DNA of 64,000 bases from Akanthomyces muscarius (lineage: Eukaryota; Ascomycota; Sordariomycetes; Hypocreales; Cordycipitaceae): contig NC_079246.1 in NCBI RefSeq assembly GCF_028009165.1, forward strand, positions 3,038,001 through 3,102,000. The letters are read 5' to 3'. Of this stretch, positions 1 through 9,727 are shown piece after piece. The notes below the pieces were generated by a model. It was given only the letters and a program-made list of their open reading frames with translations, did not search any database and had not been told where the DNA came from. Numbering within the stretch: position 1 is the first letter of the stretch; each line of letters opens with the position of its first letter. A program made the position numbers and the translations under genes.

Positions 1-519
1 AATTGGAAGAAAGGTTCACAGGCCTCTTATTTATACTCTTCGCACGATGGGCCCCTCACCGATTGCATGTTCGCAGCTGCATGTCCGAGACAATATGCTT
101 CATCATGTACGACGTGGCATTGGCGATGATACGCCCAAAGCAATGCAATGACAAGCTGAAGACACCTGAATGATAATTAAACAGGCCCTCGGGTTCTGCC
201 ATATGCGAGTCCGCACAACACTACCCGATGTCTCGGAACACAAGAGCTGAACACAGACATACAGCAGAATCTGCATACATATACTCCGCTCTGTGAGGCA
301 GCCCCTTGTACACAACACCGTTTCCCTCATTTCTCCCATTGCTAAGCCGCTCTTAATGGTCGGCCGCCCACGAAAATGAAAACCTGATGCTACCTTGCGA
401 GCAGCGCTGCATGGCATTGACCATACGGCCGAAGATTATGAGTCGGTCTTTGCTAGCAGAAAAATCTACCGCGCCAATGTAACAGCCTTCCCACTCGGTT
501 GAGCATGTCTAGGAAAATG
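1..519. other. Window start without a recognisable gene
   Basis: Mixed-composition sequence. Open frames are short (about 100 codons at most), have no recognisable domain and are probably chance frames. Nothing else stands out. Confidence 0.4.
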
Positions 520-521
520 TC

Positions 522-1302
522 TCAATATCTCGGGAGATAGGGCATAAAGGTCGTACGGTCTGACTCTATCCAACCTGAGGTATCCCAAGTCGCTACCAGC
601 ACGTAACTGGCGCCAATGGAGCCAAAGAAGCCAGGATCCTGCAGAATGGATGATGTGCAGCCTAGACGAGCCTCAAGGTAGCGGTTGGTAATCTCTATAA
701 AATTTGTATCCTGACCAGTTATGCAATAGTGCTTTCGTTCGTCCACAATGGCCTTACGAGGCGCTGCTATGACTGGGGCACCGTCGTGTCATTTCCCCTG
801 ATCCACTGGTTTGGTTTTACGGTGCGGCAACATCCGCATCATAAACGGTGCTCCAATTATTTAGACAACCGCTGAAAGGAAACACGGTACATGTGAATCT
901 CGTGCCGCATTTCTGGACCTCCAATGTAAGGCTGATACTGGTACATTCCGAAGCTGTGCGGGAGCAAGAAACTATAGCGCGGGTACAGGCCTTTATAGCG
1001 GGCGCTCGCGGGGTGCAGTGGCTCCAGCTGCAATGATTAGTGGATCAAGGCCTCTGCCAGCTGCTGCTCTCTTCCGTTTGCTCTGCTTCCAACTCTCCAA
1101 GTCACCTCGCAGAATCTTCATTCCATCATCAACGCCATCTTCGAAATCAGCAGTTTCTCGTCAAGCGTCTTTCCGTCCTATGCACAGCACTAAATCGCCA
1201 GGATGCATATTGCCAAACACTGACCGCGTCGGTCATGCCGAGCACCACCAACACCGTACCCAGGAACCACTTCCCCAGACACGGGGCTAGAAAGACCTCC
1301 AT
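522..1302 (-). pseudogene. Possible gene or gene remnant, function unknown
   Basis: On the minus strand, 522-773 is an open frame that reads like real protein, with motifs such as FIEITNRYLEARLGCTSS and PGFFGSIGASYVLVATWDTS, but it has no ATG start and a TGA just upstream. Further upstream, an ATG at 1302 begins a hydrophobic signal-like stretch (MEVFLAPCLGKWFLGTVLVV), and cysteine-containing segments lie between in other frames. These pieces could be exons of one small secreted or membrane protein, or a decayed gene. I could not find splice sites that join them without a stop. The family is not recognised. Confidence 0.25.
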
Positions 1303-1974
1303 GCCACTACTATTGGGCTGCGTTTTACAGTTTAATTCGGCCTGCAGTCCACCGCAAAGCTAGTGCAATAGTACCTACCGCCAAGCACGCGTGGCAAACC
1401 AACGACATTACGACGCCTGCAGCTCGGGACACACGGCTCCGCGTGGCTTGCACCTCGGCCGTTCATGCGCATAGCCTGGATTACTGATGGGGCTGCGTCG
1501 CGCTGTTTGTCGCATGGCTCGAACGACGCATTAGCCACGGAAAGACATATCATAACTGCATGAGTTTGTCCCATCACTCTTATATCACCACATCCTCGAC
1601 ACAAAGCAACCAAAGCTCAAAGACATATCCTGCGCGCCGGTTGGCGCCGTCGTAGCCGGCTGCGACTCGCGCACCGCCCGGCCTACTGCATTGGGAGCCT
1701 GGACCGCGCTAACAATGCGTTGGCTCGTCGCCCGTCGAGGAAAGCTGCGCCGTCCGCCCCACCAATAGCAGCCTCATGCCAGTCTAGGTGGCTTGGGGAT
1801 GTTTTTGATGGACCAGGGGGGGCAGCTGCTGACGGGGCCCCGGACGCCAGACAATCCATTTTCTCATAAGAAGGCCGTGGTGGAACCTGGGGTGCGATTC
1901 ACATTTTGTCTCGTCTCGCGTCTGCTCAATCTGGTCCCCGTCTTCCCGTCGTCGTCTGTCCTCCAATCGTCGAA
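1303..1974. other. Intergenic, 5' flank of the cutinase-like gene
   Basis: About 670 bases with no supported gene. The last 100 bases before the ATG at 1975 are rich in TCGTC/TCTGTC pyrimidine blocks, common in fungal 5' leaders. No clear TATA box was seen. Confidence 0.4.
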
Positions 1975-2967
1975 ATGCGCACCGCTACTCTGTCTGCTGC
2001 CGCCGTTCTGGCGGGCTCCGCCATGGCCGCCGAGTGCGCCAAGGGCCTGCACATCATCGTCGGTCGCGGCACCTTTGAGCCCACGGGTCTCGGCGAGACG
2101 GGCGCCCTGGCGAAAAACATTAGCAATGTCATTCCTGATTCCAGCATTGTCGCCGTCAACTACCCTGCCACCTTGTCGAACCCCAACTACGACGTGTCGG
2201 AAAAGAATGGCACCCAGGATGTTTACGACAAGGTCACCAAGTACCACCAGGATTGCCCCGGCCACAAGATGGCGTACCTCGGCTGGTCTCAAGGCGCCCA
2301 GATTGCCGTCAACGCGTTTTGCGGCGGCCAAGGCGGCATCTTTGGCGACAATGCGCCCATTCCTGCTGACGCCGTCAAGGACGGTGAGTGCCAGCTGCGC
2401 AACCCTACGAACCGAAGCTAACGCAATTAGTTGTCGCCATTGCCATTTTTGGCGACCCCAGCTTCAACCACACTGCTCCCTATACCAAGGGCACCAGCAC
2501 TGCCGATGGCGTACGTTTTGATTATTCTATGCGAGAAATTGCGCACCTGCTAATTGTTGCCTCAGCTCTTTGTCCGCAATGGCATCGGTGCCTGCGCCAA
2601 CTTTACCGACAAGATTGTCTCGTACTGCGACACTGGCGACGTGTACTGCAACAGCGGAAACAACTCCAAGGTTCACGGCCTGTACCTGGTCAAATACCCC
2701 GAGCAGATGGAGAAGTTTGTCCTCGACGGATATGACAAGGCCACCGGCAACAGCACCGGCGGTAGCAACACGACGACGACGACGACGACGACTGCTGGTC
2801 CCACGACGACTGCCGGTGCAACAAGCAGCGGCAGCGGTAGCGCTACTTCGGGCGCCTCGGCCACGCCCACAACAGCTGGTAACAAGAACGCCGCTGCTGG
2901 CATGTCGACTGGCCTGAAGTATGCTGTGCCTGCTGCCCTAGTTGCTGCTGCGCAGATGCTTCTGTAA
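1975..2967 (+). CDS. GPI-anchored cutinase-like serine esterase (CE5 family)
   Basis: Three exons: 1975-2383, 2431-2510 and 2566-2967, giving 296 aa. Intron 1 (GTGAGT...GCTAACGCAATTAG) and intron 2 (GTACGT...CTCAG) restore one continuous frame. The family hydrolyses ester bonds in cutin, acetylxylan or lipid esters. Visible features are a signal peptide (residues 1-18), the nucleophile motif GWSQG (Ser105), a GDPSF motif (about 144-148), the Asp-bearing loop CDTGDVYC (Asp188) and the catalytic His in KVHGLY (His200). The C-terminal third is a Thr/Ser-rich stalk that includes a run of ACG codons, then Ala/Gly and a hydrophobic tail ending AAQMLL. This is the layout of a GPI signal, so the enzyme is probably cell-wall bound rather than freely secreted. 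Substrate cannot be told from sequence. Confidence 0.9.
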
Positions 2968-4581
2968 GAGGTGCACTGGCTGCTGTCCAGACGCGCCCAT
3001 AGGGCAAGACGCAAGAGCAGGGAAGGGATATAGAAGATGTATAGCAGAGGCTATGGCATGTATATATGCGAAATGTTAATGTCAGTTTGATGGAATTGGA
3101 AAACGCAACTAATATTACCAATGCGCTGTCAGAATCTTGTGAACTGCGCATTTTGTTGGTGAAAATGAACAGACCAATGCCGCGATTTGAGTGCCGGGCG
3201 TGATGTGAAAATGAGGCTATGCGTGCCGGGGGCGCCGCAAGATTATACTCAGCCGAGGCAGCGTGTTTGGTCAAGGCTCGCGCATCTCGCTGGGTGGCCC
3301 GATCTGGAAGGGCATGTCGATCGCCACTTGGCAGGGGAGCACTGCCGACGATTGCGGCGTGTCAAGCATGTATCCGATCCGATCCGTTTTGGCTGGTTTT
3401 ACAACTACGCAAGCTCATTCTATGCGGTTCTCGCTCTTCTCGCTCTTCTCGCAAGCTCTTCCTCCGACTCGGCCGGTTCACCATGCTCGCTGTCCGCGGC
3501 CTCATGGCGCCATCTCGTCCTCGTCAGTCACCGTTCACTCTCGGCTGGCCGGCACATCGAGAGGCACGAGCAAGTTTTGCATCAGAAACTTGGATGAGGT
3601 GCCGAGATCCGTAAACGCTTTTATACTCTGCCCTCGGCCGTCAAACCTGCTGCCAGTGTTGCGTGGAACCCCACGTGCGACAGCGCTCGGACAGGGACGA
3701 CGTGCCGGTAGCCGATGTAGAGATGCATCTGCGTAACCTCAGATCCAGTCCGGGGGCTCATTGACAGCCAATGACCAGTGTCATAGAAGAGTTGCAGTGT
3801 CGCAGAGAACAACTCCGTGACGCATTTTGGCAGCGCAGAGACTATGGTCCGGCATTGCAAGCCTACGGGGCGCGCGGACGCCGGGTCCGGTGAAGCGGTC
3901 GAGACACCACGAGGCCGATATTCACAACATGACGACTTGCTTACGGAGAAACATTTCGAAAGAATAAAGAATGACGACCCTGGATTTCCAATATCCGCTT
4001 ATAATACCCTGATTATAAAGACATGTTCGAAATAGGGCAATGGTTTGCATTTCCAGAAGTCGTGGTCATCATTGTTCGCATTCGTTCTCTCACCGCTAAA
4101 CCAAATCAGGCAGCCAAGGCGCAACTTTCGGCCCCACAAAAACCATCCGGCCGGTTTCGTGAAATTCTGTTTGTGATTTCCATCATGGATCTTGACTCGA
4201 TTCGGCAACTTTTCGAGATCTTGGCAGCGAGAATATGAGAATTTTTTTCAAATCGGTTTCTGTGGGAATACTGTGGCGGCTGTTCGGCAAACACTCAGAT
4301 GCCACCCCAATGGGGCAGCTGGCGCTCATGCCTCGCAGATGAGACCCCCGTAAACCGGAGATGCTGCGCTGGACACGGGAAAAAAAGCTTTTTTTCTGGA
4401 TCGCGTCAACGGTTGGTTACACAGGGAACAATGAGTCCGTCGTTTTTTGAGTGGGGGCACGTCTGCCCGAGAACCTTTATAAAGCTTTGATGCCGCATGC
4501 CTCCTCCATGTTGGTTGCTTGCACACCAGACCGCTCCATCTCGAAACTCTCTTGTCAACACTTAAGAGACACTCGTCAAAC

Positions 4582-4582
<1 letters not shown>
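2968..4582. other. Intergenic between esterase and MFS genes
   Basis: About 1.6 kb with no supported gene. It contains a short CTCTTCTCG tandem near 3430-3460 and moderately AT-rich sequence around 3950-4260. The right end is the MFS promoter and leader. Confidence 0.45.
4478..4483 (+). promoter_or_regulatory. TATA box of the MFS transporter gene
   Basis: A perfect TATAAA lies about 187 bases before the ATG at 4665. A pyrimidine-rich, then CAA-rich, leader lies between them, so the position fits a core promoter. Confidence 0.45.
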
Positions 4583-4615
<33 letters not shown>

Positions 4616-4616
4616 C
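4583..4616 (+). repeat. (CAA)n microsatellite in the 5' leader
   Basis: About eleven uninterrupted CAA units end some 50 bases before the MFS start codon. They are probably transcribed as part of the 5' UTR. Unstructured CAA leaders are compatible with efficient scanning; that is a general property, not shown here. Confidence 0.8.
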
Positions 4617-4664
4617 TCTGATGCCTTGATTTGGGATCATCACTTCCCCGTCAACATCGACATC

Positions 4665-6353
4665 ATGGCCTGCCAACAGCCCGCCATGGCGCCGGACAGC
4701 ACCAACGCCGACGGCAGCCACAACCTCGTCAAGTTCCTCTCCAACCGCCACCACAACGACGACAATGCCGAAAAGGCCCTCTCCGCCTCCAAAAACACCA
4801 GCACCAACAAGGACGTTCTCACCGAGGCTGAGATTGAACGTCTTGGCCGCGTCCGCCCCGCCTACTTCAAGACATGGTGGTCCGAGCTTGCATTCGTCGT
4901 CACAGTCGTCTCCTCGATGATGATGAGCGAGTACTGGATCTCCGGCTTCAACATCATCCTCCCTCCTGTATCCAAGGACCTCGGCATGGCCGACTCGGAG
5001 CGCACCTGGCCAGCCTCGGCCATCAACCTGACCACCGCCGCACTTCTCCTCATCTTTGCCCGCCTCGCCGACATGTACGGCGGGCGCAGCGTCTTCCTCG
5101 CCGGCCACGCCTGGATGTGCGTGTGGTGCCTCGTCGGCGGCTTCTCACGCAACGGAACCATGCTCATCGTGTGCCGCGCCATGCAGGGCATCGGCGCCGC
5201 GGCCTTTGTCCCCGCGGGGCTCGCCATCCTCGGGCAGACGTACCGCCCGGGCCCGCGCAAGAACCTCGTCTTTGCCGTCTGGGGTGCGCTCGCCTGCGTC
5301 GGCTTCTACATTGGCATCTTCATGGGCGCCGTCACCGCCCAGTTCCTCACCTGGCGCTGGTTCTTCTGGATCGGCGCCATCTTCGTCGCCTGCATCGTCG
5401 GCGCCGGCTTCCTGACCATCCCGCGCGACCTGCACGCCCTCGACCCCACCATTAAGATGGACTGGCTCGGCGCCGTCACCATCGTCCCCGGCCTGACGCT
5501 CGTCGTCTTTGCGCTGACCGACGGCGGCCAGGCCCCGCAGGGGTGGAAGACGCCGTACATTTACGTGTTGCTCGTCATCGGCCTGCTCTTCCTCGGCGCG
5601 GCCGTCTACGTCCAGGGCTGGGTGGCCACGCAGCCGCTGCTGCCGCCGGACCTGTTCCGGCCAAAGTACATGAAGCGCCTGTGCGCGGTGCTGTTTTGCG
5701 CGTACGGCACGTTTGGCCTGTTTCTGTTTTACATTTCCTTCTACATCGAGACGGTGCTGCACACGACGCCCATCCTGACGGCCGCGTGGTTCACGCCGCT
5801 GGCCGTCGGCGGCATGGTCCTGGCCGTCACCGGCGGCTTCATCATGCACCTGCTGCCGAACCGCATCCTGCTCATCATCTCGACGGTCGGCTTCCTCATC
5901 TGCGTGCTGCTGCCGCCGCTGATCCCCGACCAGACGACCCCCGGCGGGCAAATGTCCACGTCCAAGCTCTACTGGGCGTACATCTTCCCCGCCATGCTGT
6001 GCGGCACCATTGGCGTCGACATCATGTTCAACGTCACCAACGTCTTCATCACCACCGCCATGCCGCACCGCCACCAAAACGCCGCCTCGGGCCTGATCAA
6101 CAGCCTGCTGTACCTCGGCCAGGCGTTTTGGCTCGGCATCGCCGAGCTCGCCGTCTCGGCGTCGATCCAGACGCAGGGCGCGGACAAGCTCGGTCTGCGC
6201 GCCCAGTACCAGATTGGTTTCTGGCTGGGCGTTGGTCTGTCGGCGCTGGCGCTGGTCCTGACGGTCACGGTCAAGATTGGGTCGGCGTCGTCGGCGCTGA
6301 CGGCGGATGAAAAGGCGGCGCTCAGCGAGGCGGAGACGCAGGAGAGGCAGTAA
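4665..6353 (+). CDS. MFS transporter, DHA2-type 14-TM family (ATR1/AMF1-like)
   Basis: Single exon, 562 aa from the first ATG at 4665; the open frame extends upstream only from a TTG codon. A polar N-terminus of about 70 residues precedes roughly 14 hydrophobic segments. The loop after TM2 carries the MFS-like ARLADMYGGRSVFLAG, and a later segment has the CRAMQGIGAAAFVPAG motif typical of drug:proton antiporters. The arrangement matches fungal relatives of yeast ATR1 and YOR378W (AMF1), implicated in aminotriazole/boron resistance and low-affinity ammonium transport. Likely a plasma-membrane proton-coupled permease. The cargo is unknown, and no biosynthetic neighbour suggests one. G+C-rich third positions are typical of an expressed core gene. 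Confidence 0.88.
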   Translation: MACQQPAMAPDSTNADGSHNLVKFLSNRHHNDDNAEKALSASKNTSTNKDVLTEAEIERLGRVRPAYFKTWWSELAFVVTVVSSMMMSEYWISGFNIILPPVSKDLGMADSERTWPASAINLTTAALLLIFARLADMYGGRSVFLAGHAWMCVWCLVGGFSRNGTMLIVCRAMQGIGAAAFVPAGLAILGQTYRPGPRKNLVFAVWGALACVGFYIGIFMGAVTAQFLTWRWFFWIGAIFVACIVGAGFLTIPRDLHALDPTIKMDWLGAVTIVPGLTLVVFALTDGGQAPQGWKTPYIYVLLVIGLLFLGAAVYVQGWVATQPLLPPDLFRPKYMKRLCAVLFCAYGTFGLFLFYISFYIETVLHTTPILTAAWFTPLAVGGMVLAVTGGFIMHLLPNRILLIISTVGFLICVLLPPLIPDQTTPGGQMSTSKLYWAYIFPAMLCGTIGVDIMFNVTNVFITTAMPHRHQNAASGLINSLLYLGQAFWLGIAELAVSASIQTQGADKLGLRAQYQIGFWLGVGLSALALVLTVTVKIGSASSALTADEKAALSEAETQERQ

Positions 6354-6574
6354 AGATGCAGTGGAAAGCAGGACGACGGTATAAATTTATGACTACCATT
6401 TGCATGGCGTTGCATTTTGGCGTTGGTTCGCATTTCGCATAGATATATAGATATCATAACGATGCATTTAATTCAACAGAATATTTCAAAAGCCATCTGC
6501 GTCCGTCATTTGTCATCATGATTGGTTGTAAACTCCACGTCGATTCTGTGTCTCCCACTCAGCACAATGACTAA

Positions 6575-7575
6575 TTATAGCCTCCACATCAATACTGCAT
6601 CTCTAAACTCATCTTCCTGTCCGCATTTCTTCGCCCATCCCATCGGCCTCAGCCGCTCGTTGTAGTCTCTGAGTCTGCGGGACGGTTTCGCGCCAGCCGC
6701 CATCAGCCGTCTCACCGTTTCCCGCATGACCTCTTGATCCGTATTGCACGCCGCGTACGAAAGCGCCGTCCGCCCCCTTGCGTCCTGCGCATTGACATTC
6801 TGCACATGCAGAAGCAGTCTGCGCAGAACCGCCGGCTCGGATCCCGCCGCCGCCACGGCAAGCAACGACCGCCCGTCGCCTGCAGGCGTGCTGGCATCCG
6901 CGCCCGCCCGCAGAAACCGTTTGCACAGGTACTTGTCGCCAGACGACACGGCCCAGTACAGGGCCGTGTTTCCTGCGTCGTCCTTTCGCGCCATGGCCTC
7001 TCGACGACATCTTTCCCATGGGTAGGCAAAGCCATAGCTGCATACCGCCCGGCCAGCACGGTTCTGGGCAGCAATCATGAGAAGTCTCAAAAATAGCCAG
7101 AGTGCCCGAACGTGCTGCCTCGAACATCAGCGGTCTACCGTAGCCCCTCGGGTGATTGATCACGTCTATGCCACTCGGCAAATACCTGAGGAAAAGATCC
7201 AACAGCTTGGCGCACGATCTGAATGCTATCGCAGGTCGAAGGAGCGTCTGAACAAACTCATTCCGCACAGCTCGAAACTGCAGTGCTTTCCTCGCCAGCT
7301 CGCAGTCGCCGCGTGACAGCACCCACAGCAGAGCTCCCGCATGGCTGCATTCAAGCGGCGAGATGTGAGTTTTGTACTATACAGCTATACTCTACGCGAA
7401 GCCATTGCTCAGCGTGGCTGCTTCCGGGTGCCGGACGCCAGAGGATCTGCTCCAGGAATTGGTGAAGCCCACGACAGGTGCGCATCAGTGCCCAGCGATC
7501 CTGCACACCGAGGTGTTTGCTGATGTCGAGGATAAACTCCACTGGCAAGGCCTCGTTCAGGAAATCGGGACGCAT
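6575..7575 (-). pseudogene. F-box/ankyrin-repeat protein, broken by two frameshifts
   Basis: The ATG at 7575 starts an F-box (LPVEFILDISKHLGVQDRW, then a CRGLHQFL segment), as in substrate receptors of SCF ubiquitin ligases. The homology then passes through three frames. The first shift is near 7352-7358, where VQNSHLAA runs into TGA but a one-base shift continues with LECSHAGALLWVLSRGD. The second is at a five-base A run on the + strand (7089-7093), where one base fewer joins EAARSGTLAI to RLLMIAAQNRAG. The last frame holds ankyrin-like repeats (DDAGNTALYWAVSSGDKY, DARGRTALSYAA) and ends at 6575. Both breaks fall inside conserved repeats with no usable GT-AG pair, so frameshift is more likely than an intron. 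A sequencing error at the homopolymer remains possible. Confidence 0.75.
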
Positions 7576-7987
7576 TTTGCGCTTCTATTGGAAGTTTTCG
7601 GTATTATCCATCATGTAATATTTGGTCAGTGATGCTGCAAGTTGTTGCAAGCGGGCTACCTTGCATAACCTGTCACAACAAGACGGCCATTTTTACTGTG
7701 TGACTCAACCAACCACGGCCGCCTCCACCCAGGCTTGTACCCTGTGACAAGAGTCAAAATATACATTATTTTGCATGCCACCCAAGTACTTGATTGTAAC
7801 TTAGATCGATATCGAGATACGATCTCGTCACTTCCGTGCCCGCAATACCCTCTTCTACCCGGGGCCCCACACGCCTCTCTTGTTGGCATACGAGCGACAC
7901 CAGATACAACATGTCACTCGACCTACATCTATCCATCAAACACGCATATACTTGACTTTCCTTTCCTTTTTTTTCCTCAACAGCGTA
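7576..7987. other. Divergent intergenic region
   Basis: About 410 bases between the F-box pseudogene and the CoA-transferase gene. An ATG-less frame reads through from 7880 into the CoA-transferase, but I take it as leader. A CT/T-rich tract lies just before the ATG at 7988. Confidence 0.4.
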
Positions 7988-9457
7988 ATGACCAGTCCCG
8001 ATCGCTCCGAACTCACCACCAGCGGCGTGGCAGAGGACATATGGACCTTCGTCGGCCTCCCCTCGTCCGCGCTCACGTCGCTGCATCTTCCGTCAGCCGA
8101 CACCATCGTCCTCCCATCATCCTATAAAATCGGCGTCCTCGCGCAAGCCACCATCGGTGCCTCTGCCCTCGCCGCAGCACAGTACTACGCCCTCCGCAAC
8201 AACTTACACAAGGTCCCCGACGTCACCGTGCCGCTGGACCACGCCCGGCTCGAGTTCCATTCGCAGCAGTACCAGTCGCTGGACACCTGGGCCCAGAATC
8301 CGCCCGACGTCGGCATCAACAAGGTCGGCGGGCTGCACAGGACGTCCGATGGATACGTGCGCATCCACGATTTGTTCCCAAACCACGTCGCGGGCACAAT
8401 GGAGATTCTCGGCTTGCCGCGGGACGCCACCAAACAGCAGGTCGCGGACAAGACTATCCACTGGGACGCTGTTGATCTAGAGACAAAGGGCACCGAGGAG
8501 GGAAAAGTCGCCATTTACGCGCAGCGGACATGTGCTGAGTGGGATGCGCTCCCGCAGTCGACCGCCGTTGCCACCGCGCCGATCCTCCTCCGGCAGCTGC
8601 ACCCAGGACCTACAAAGGTGCTTCCCCCCACCGGCACGCAAAACAAAGCTCTCTCCGGCCTCAAGGTCGTCGAGCTCACCCGCGTCATCGCCGGCCCCGT
8701 CGCGGGCCGCACGCTGGCCGCCCACGGCGCCGACGTCCTGTGGGTGACGTCGCCCAGCCTCCCCGCCGTGCCCTTTCTCGACAGCGACATGAGCCGCGGC
8801 AAGCGGACCATCCAGCTGGACATTCGCAGCGCCGCCGACAAGGCGACCCTGCTGGACCTGCTCCGCACCGCCGACGTCTTTCTCCAGGGCTACCGTCCCG
8901 AGAGCCTCGCGGCACACGGCCTGTCCCCCGCGGATCTCACCGACATCAACCCCAGCCTCGTCGTCGCCAATCTCTCCGCCTTTGGCCCCGGCAGTCCGTG
9001 GTCGCGGCGCCGCGGCTTCGACTCCCTCGTGCAGACGGCCAGCGGCATGACCGTGTCCGAGGCCGAACACGCAGACGAGGGCGAATCCGCGCGCGTGACG
9101 CCCGTGCAGGCGCTCGACCACGGCAGCGGGTATCTCCTCGCGACGGGCATCATGGCCGCGCTGCACAGGCGCGCGACAGAGGGCGGCTCCTGGCGGGTCG
9201 ACGTCTCCCTCGCCGGGACGATGAAGTACCTGCGCAGTCTCGGTCAGTATCCCGGCCGACAAGGGTTCGATGGCGTGGAGCCGCTGCCGGCGAGCATTAA
9301 GGAGGTGCCAGGGGGATTTGTCGACGTCAAGCAGAGCGCTGTCTTTGGAAAGGCCATGGCGCTCAAGCACAGCGCTAGAATTAACGGTGTCGAGGTCGGC
9401 TACGACGATGCCCCCAAGCCGCTCGGCAGCGACGAGCCAAAGTGGAAAGACGCTTAA
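7988..9457 (+). CDS. Class III CoA-transferase (CaiB/BaiF family)
   Basis: Single exon, 489 aa. Family members move CoA between acyl-CoA donors and carboxylic-acid acceptors through an aspartyl-CoA thioester. The core begins with GLKVVELTRVIAGPVAGRTL (about residue 220), the N-terminal nucleotide/CoA-binding motif. LSAFGPGSP and GFDSLVQTASGM follow; the Asp of the latter is the probable catalytic residue. The stretch before the core (about 215 residues) is less conserved in appearance but contains LDHARLEFHSQQY and GYVRIHDLFPNH, which resemble the substrate-domain half of fungal relatives. The ATG at 7988 is chosen because the frame upstream is low-complexity leader without matching protein character. 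It is convergent with ILV2, about 270 bases apart. The acyl substrate is unknown. Confidence 0.85.
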   Translation: MTSPDRSELTTSGVAEDIWTFVGLPSSALTSLHLPSADTIVLPSSYKIGVLAQATIGASALAAAQYYALRNNLHKVPDVTVPLDHARLEFHSQQYQSLDTWAQNPPDVGINKVGGLHRTSDGYVRIHDLFPNHVAGTMEILGLPRDATKQQVADKTIHWDAVDLETKGTEEGKVAIYAQRTCAEWDALPQSTAVATAPILLRQLHPGPTKVLPPTGTQNKALSGLKVVELTRVIAGPVAGRTLAAHGADVLWVTSPSLPAVPFLDSDMSRGKRTIQLDIRSAADKATLLDLLRTADVFLQGYRPESLAAHGLSPADLTDINPSLVVANLSAFGPGSPWSRRRGFDSLVQTASGMTVSEAEHADEGESARVTPVQALDHGSGYLLATGIMAALHRRATEGGSWRVDVSLAGTMKYLRSLGQYPGRQGFDGVEPLPASIKEVPGGFVDVKQSAVFGKAMALKHSARINGVEVGYDDAPKPLGSDEPKWKDA

Positions 9458-9727
9458 CTTCAAGAGTAGCTGGATTACAGCATGATGCCATCTCAGCTGG
9501 TGTACAATTCACCACGTTCATTAAACGACAGGAACTTGTAATTTGATCACATCAAAGTGTGGCCGACGAATGCATTCGCCAGCAGCATGTTCATTGAATA
9601 TATTACAACTAAAAAGGTAGACTTGTGTCCCCAAAAAAACGCCTTACAAGCCCACAGCTTGATTTTGATAAAAAAAAAAGACAAAGAAAAAAAGCAGAAT
9701 CACTTTTTATGCATCTCCTCGGCGGCC

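Noticed and set aside
4583..4616. Short tandem array as CRISPR-like repeat
   Set aside because: Pure trinucleotide repeat without spacers, in a eukaryotic genome.
4626..4664. Upstream start of the MFS gene
   Set aside because: The frame begins with TTG, not used as a normal start in fungi; the first ATG is 4665.
5145..6077. 310-codon minus-strand frame across the MFS gene
   Set aside because: Extremely charged Arg/Asp/Gly protein typical of an antisense reading of hydrophobic codons.
7880..7987. N-terminal extension of the CoA-transferase
   Set aside because: The added residues include an F/L-rich tract read from a CT/T-rich leader; the ATG at 7988 is the likelier start.
8477..9463. 328-codon minus-strand frame opposite the CoA-transferase
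   Set aside because: Shadow frame; the plus strand carries clear CaiB/BaiF motifs.
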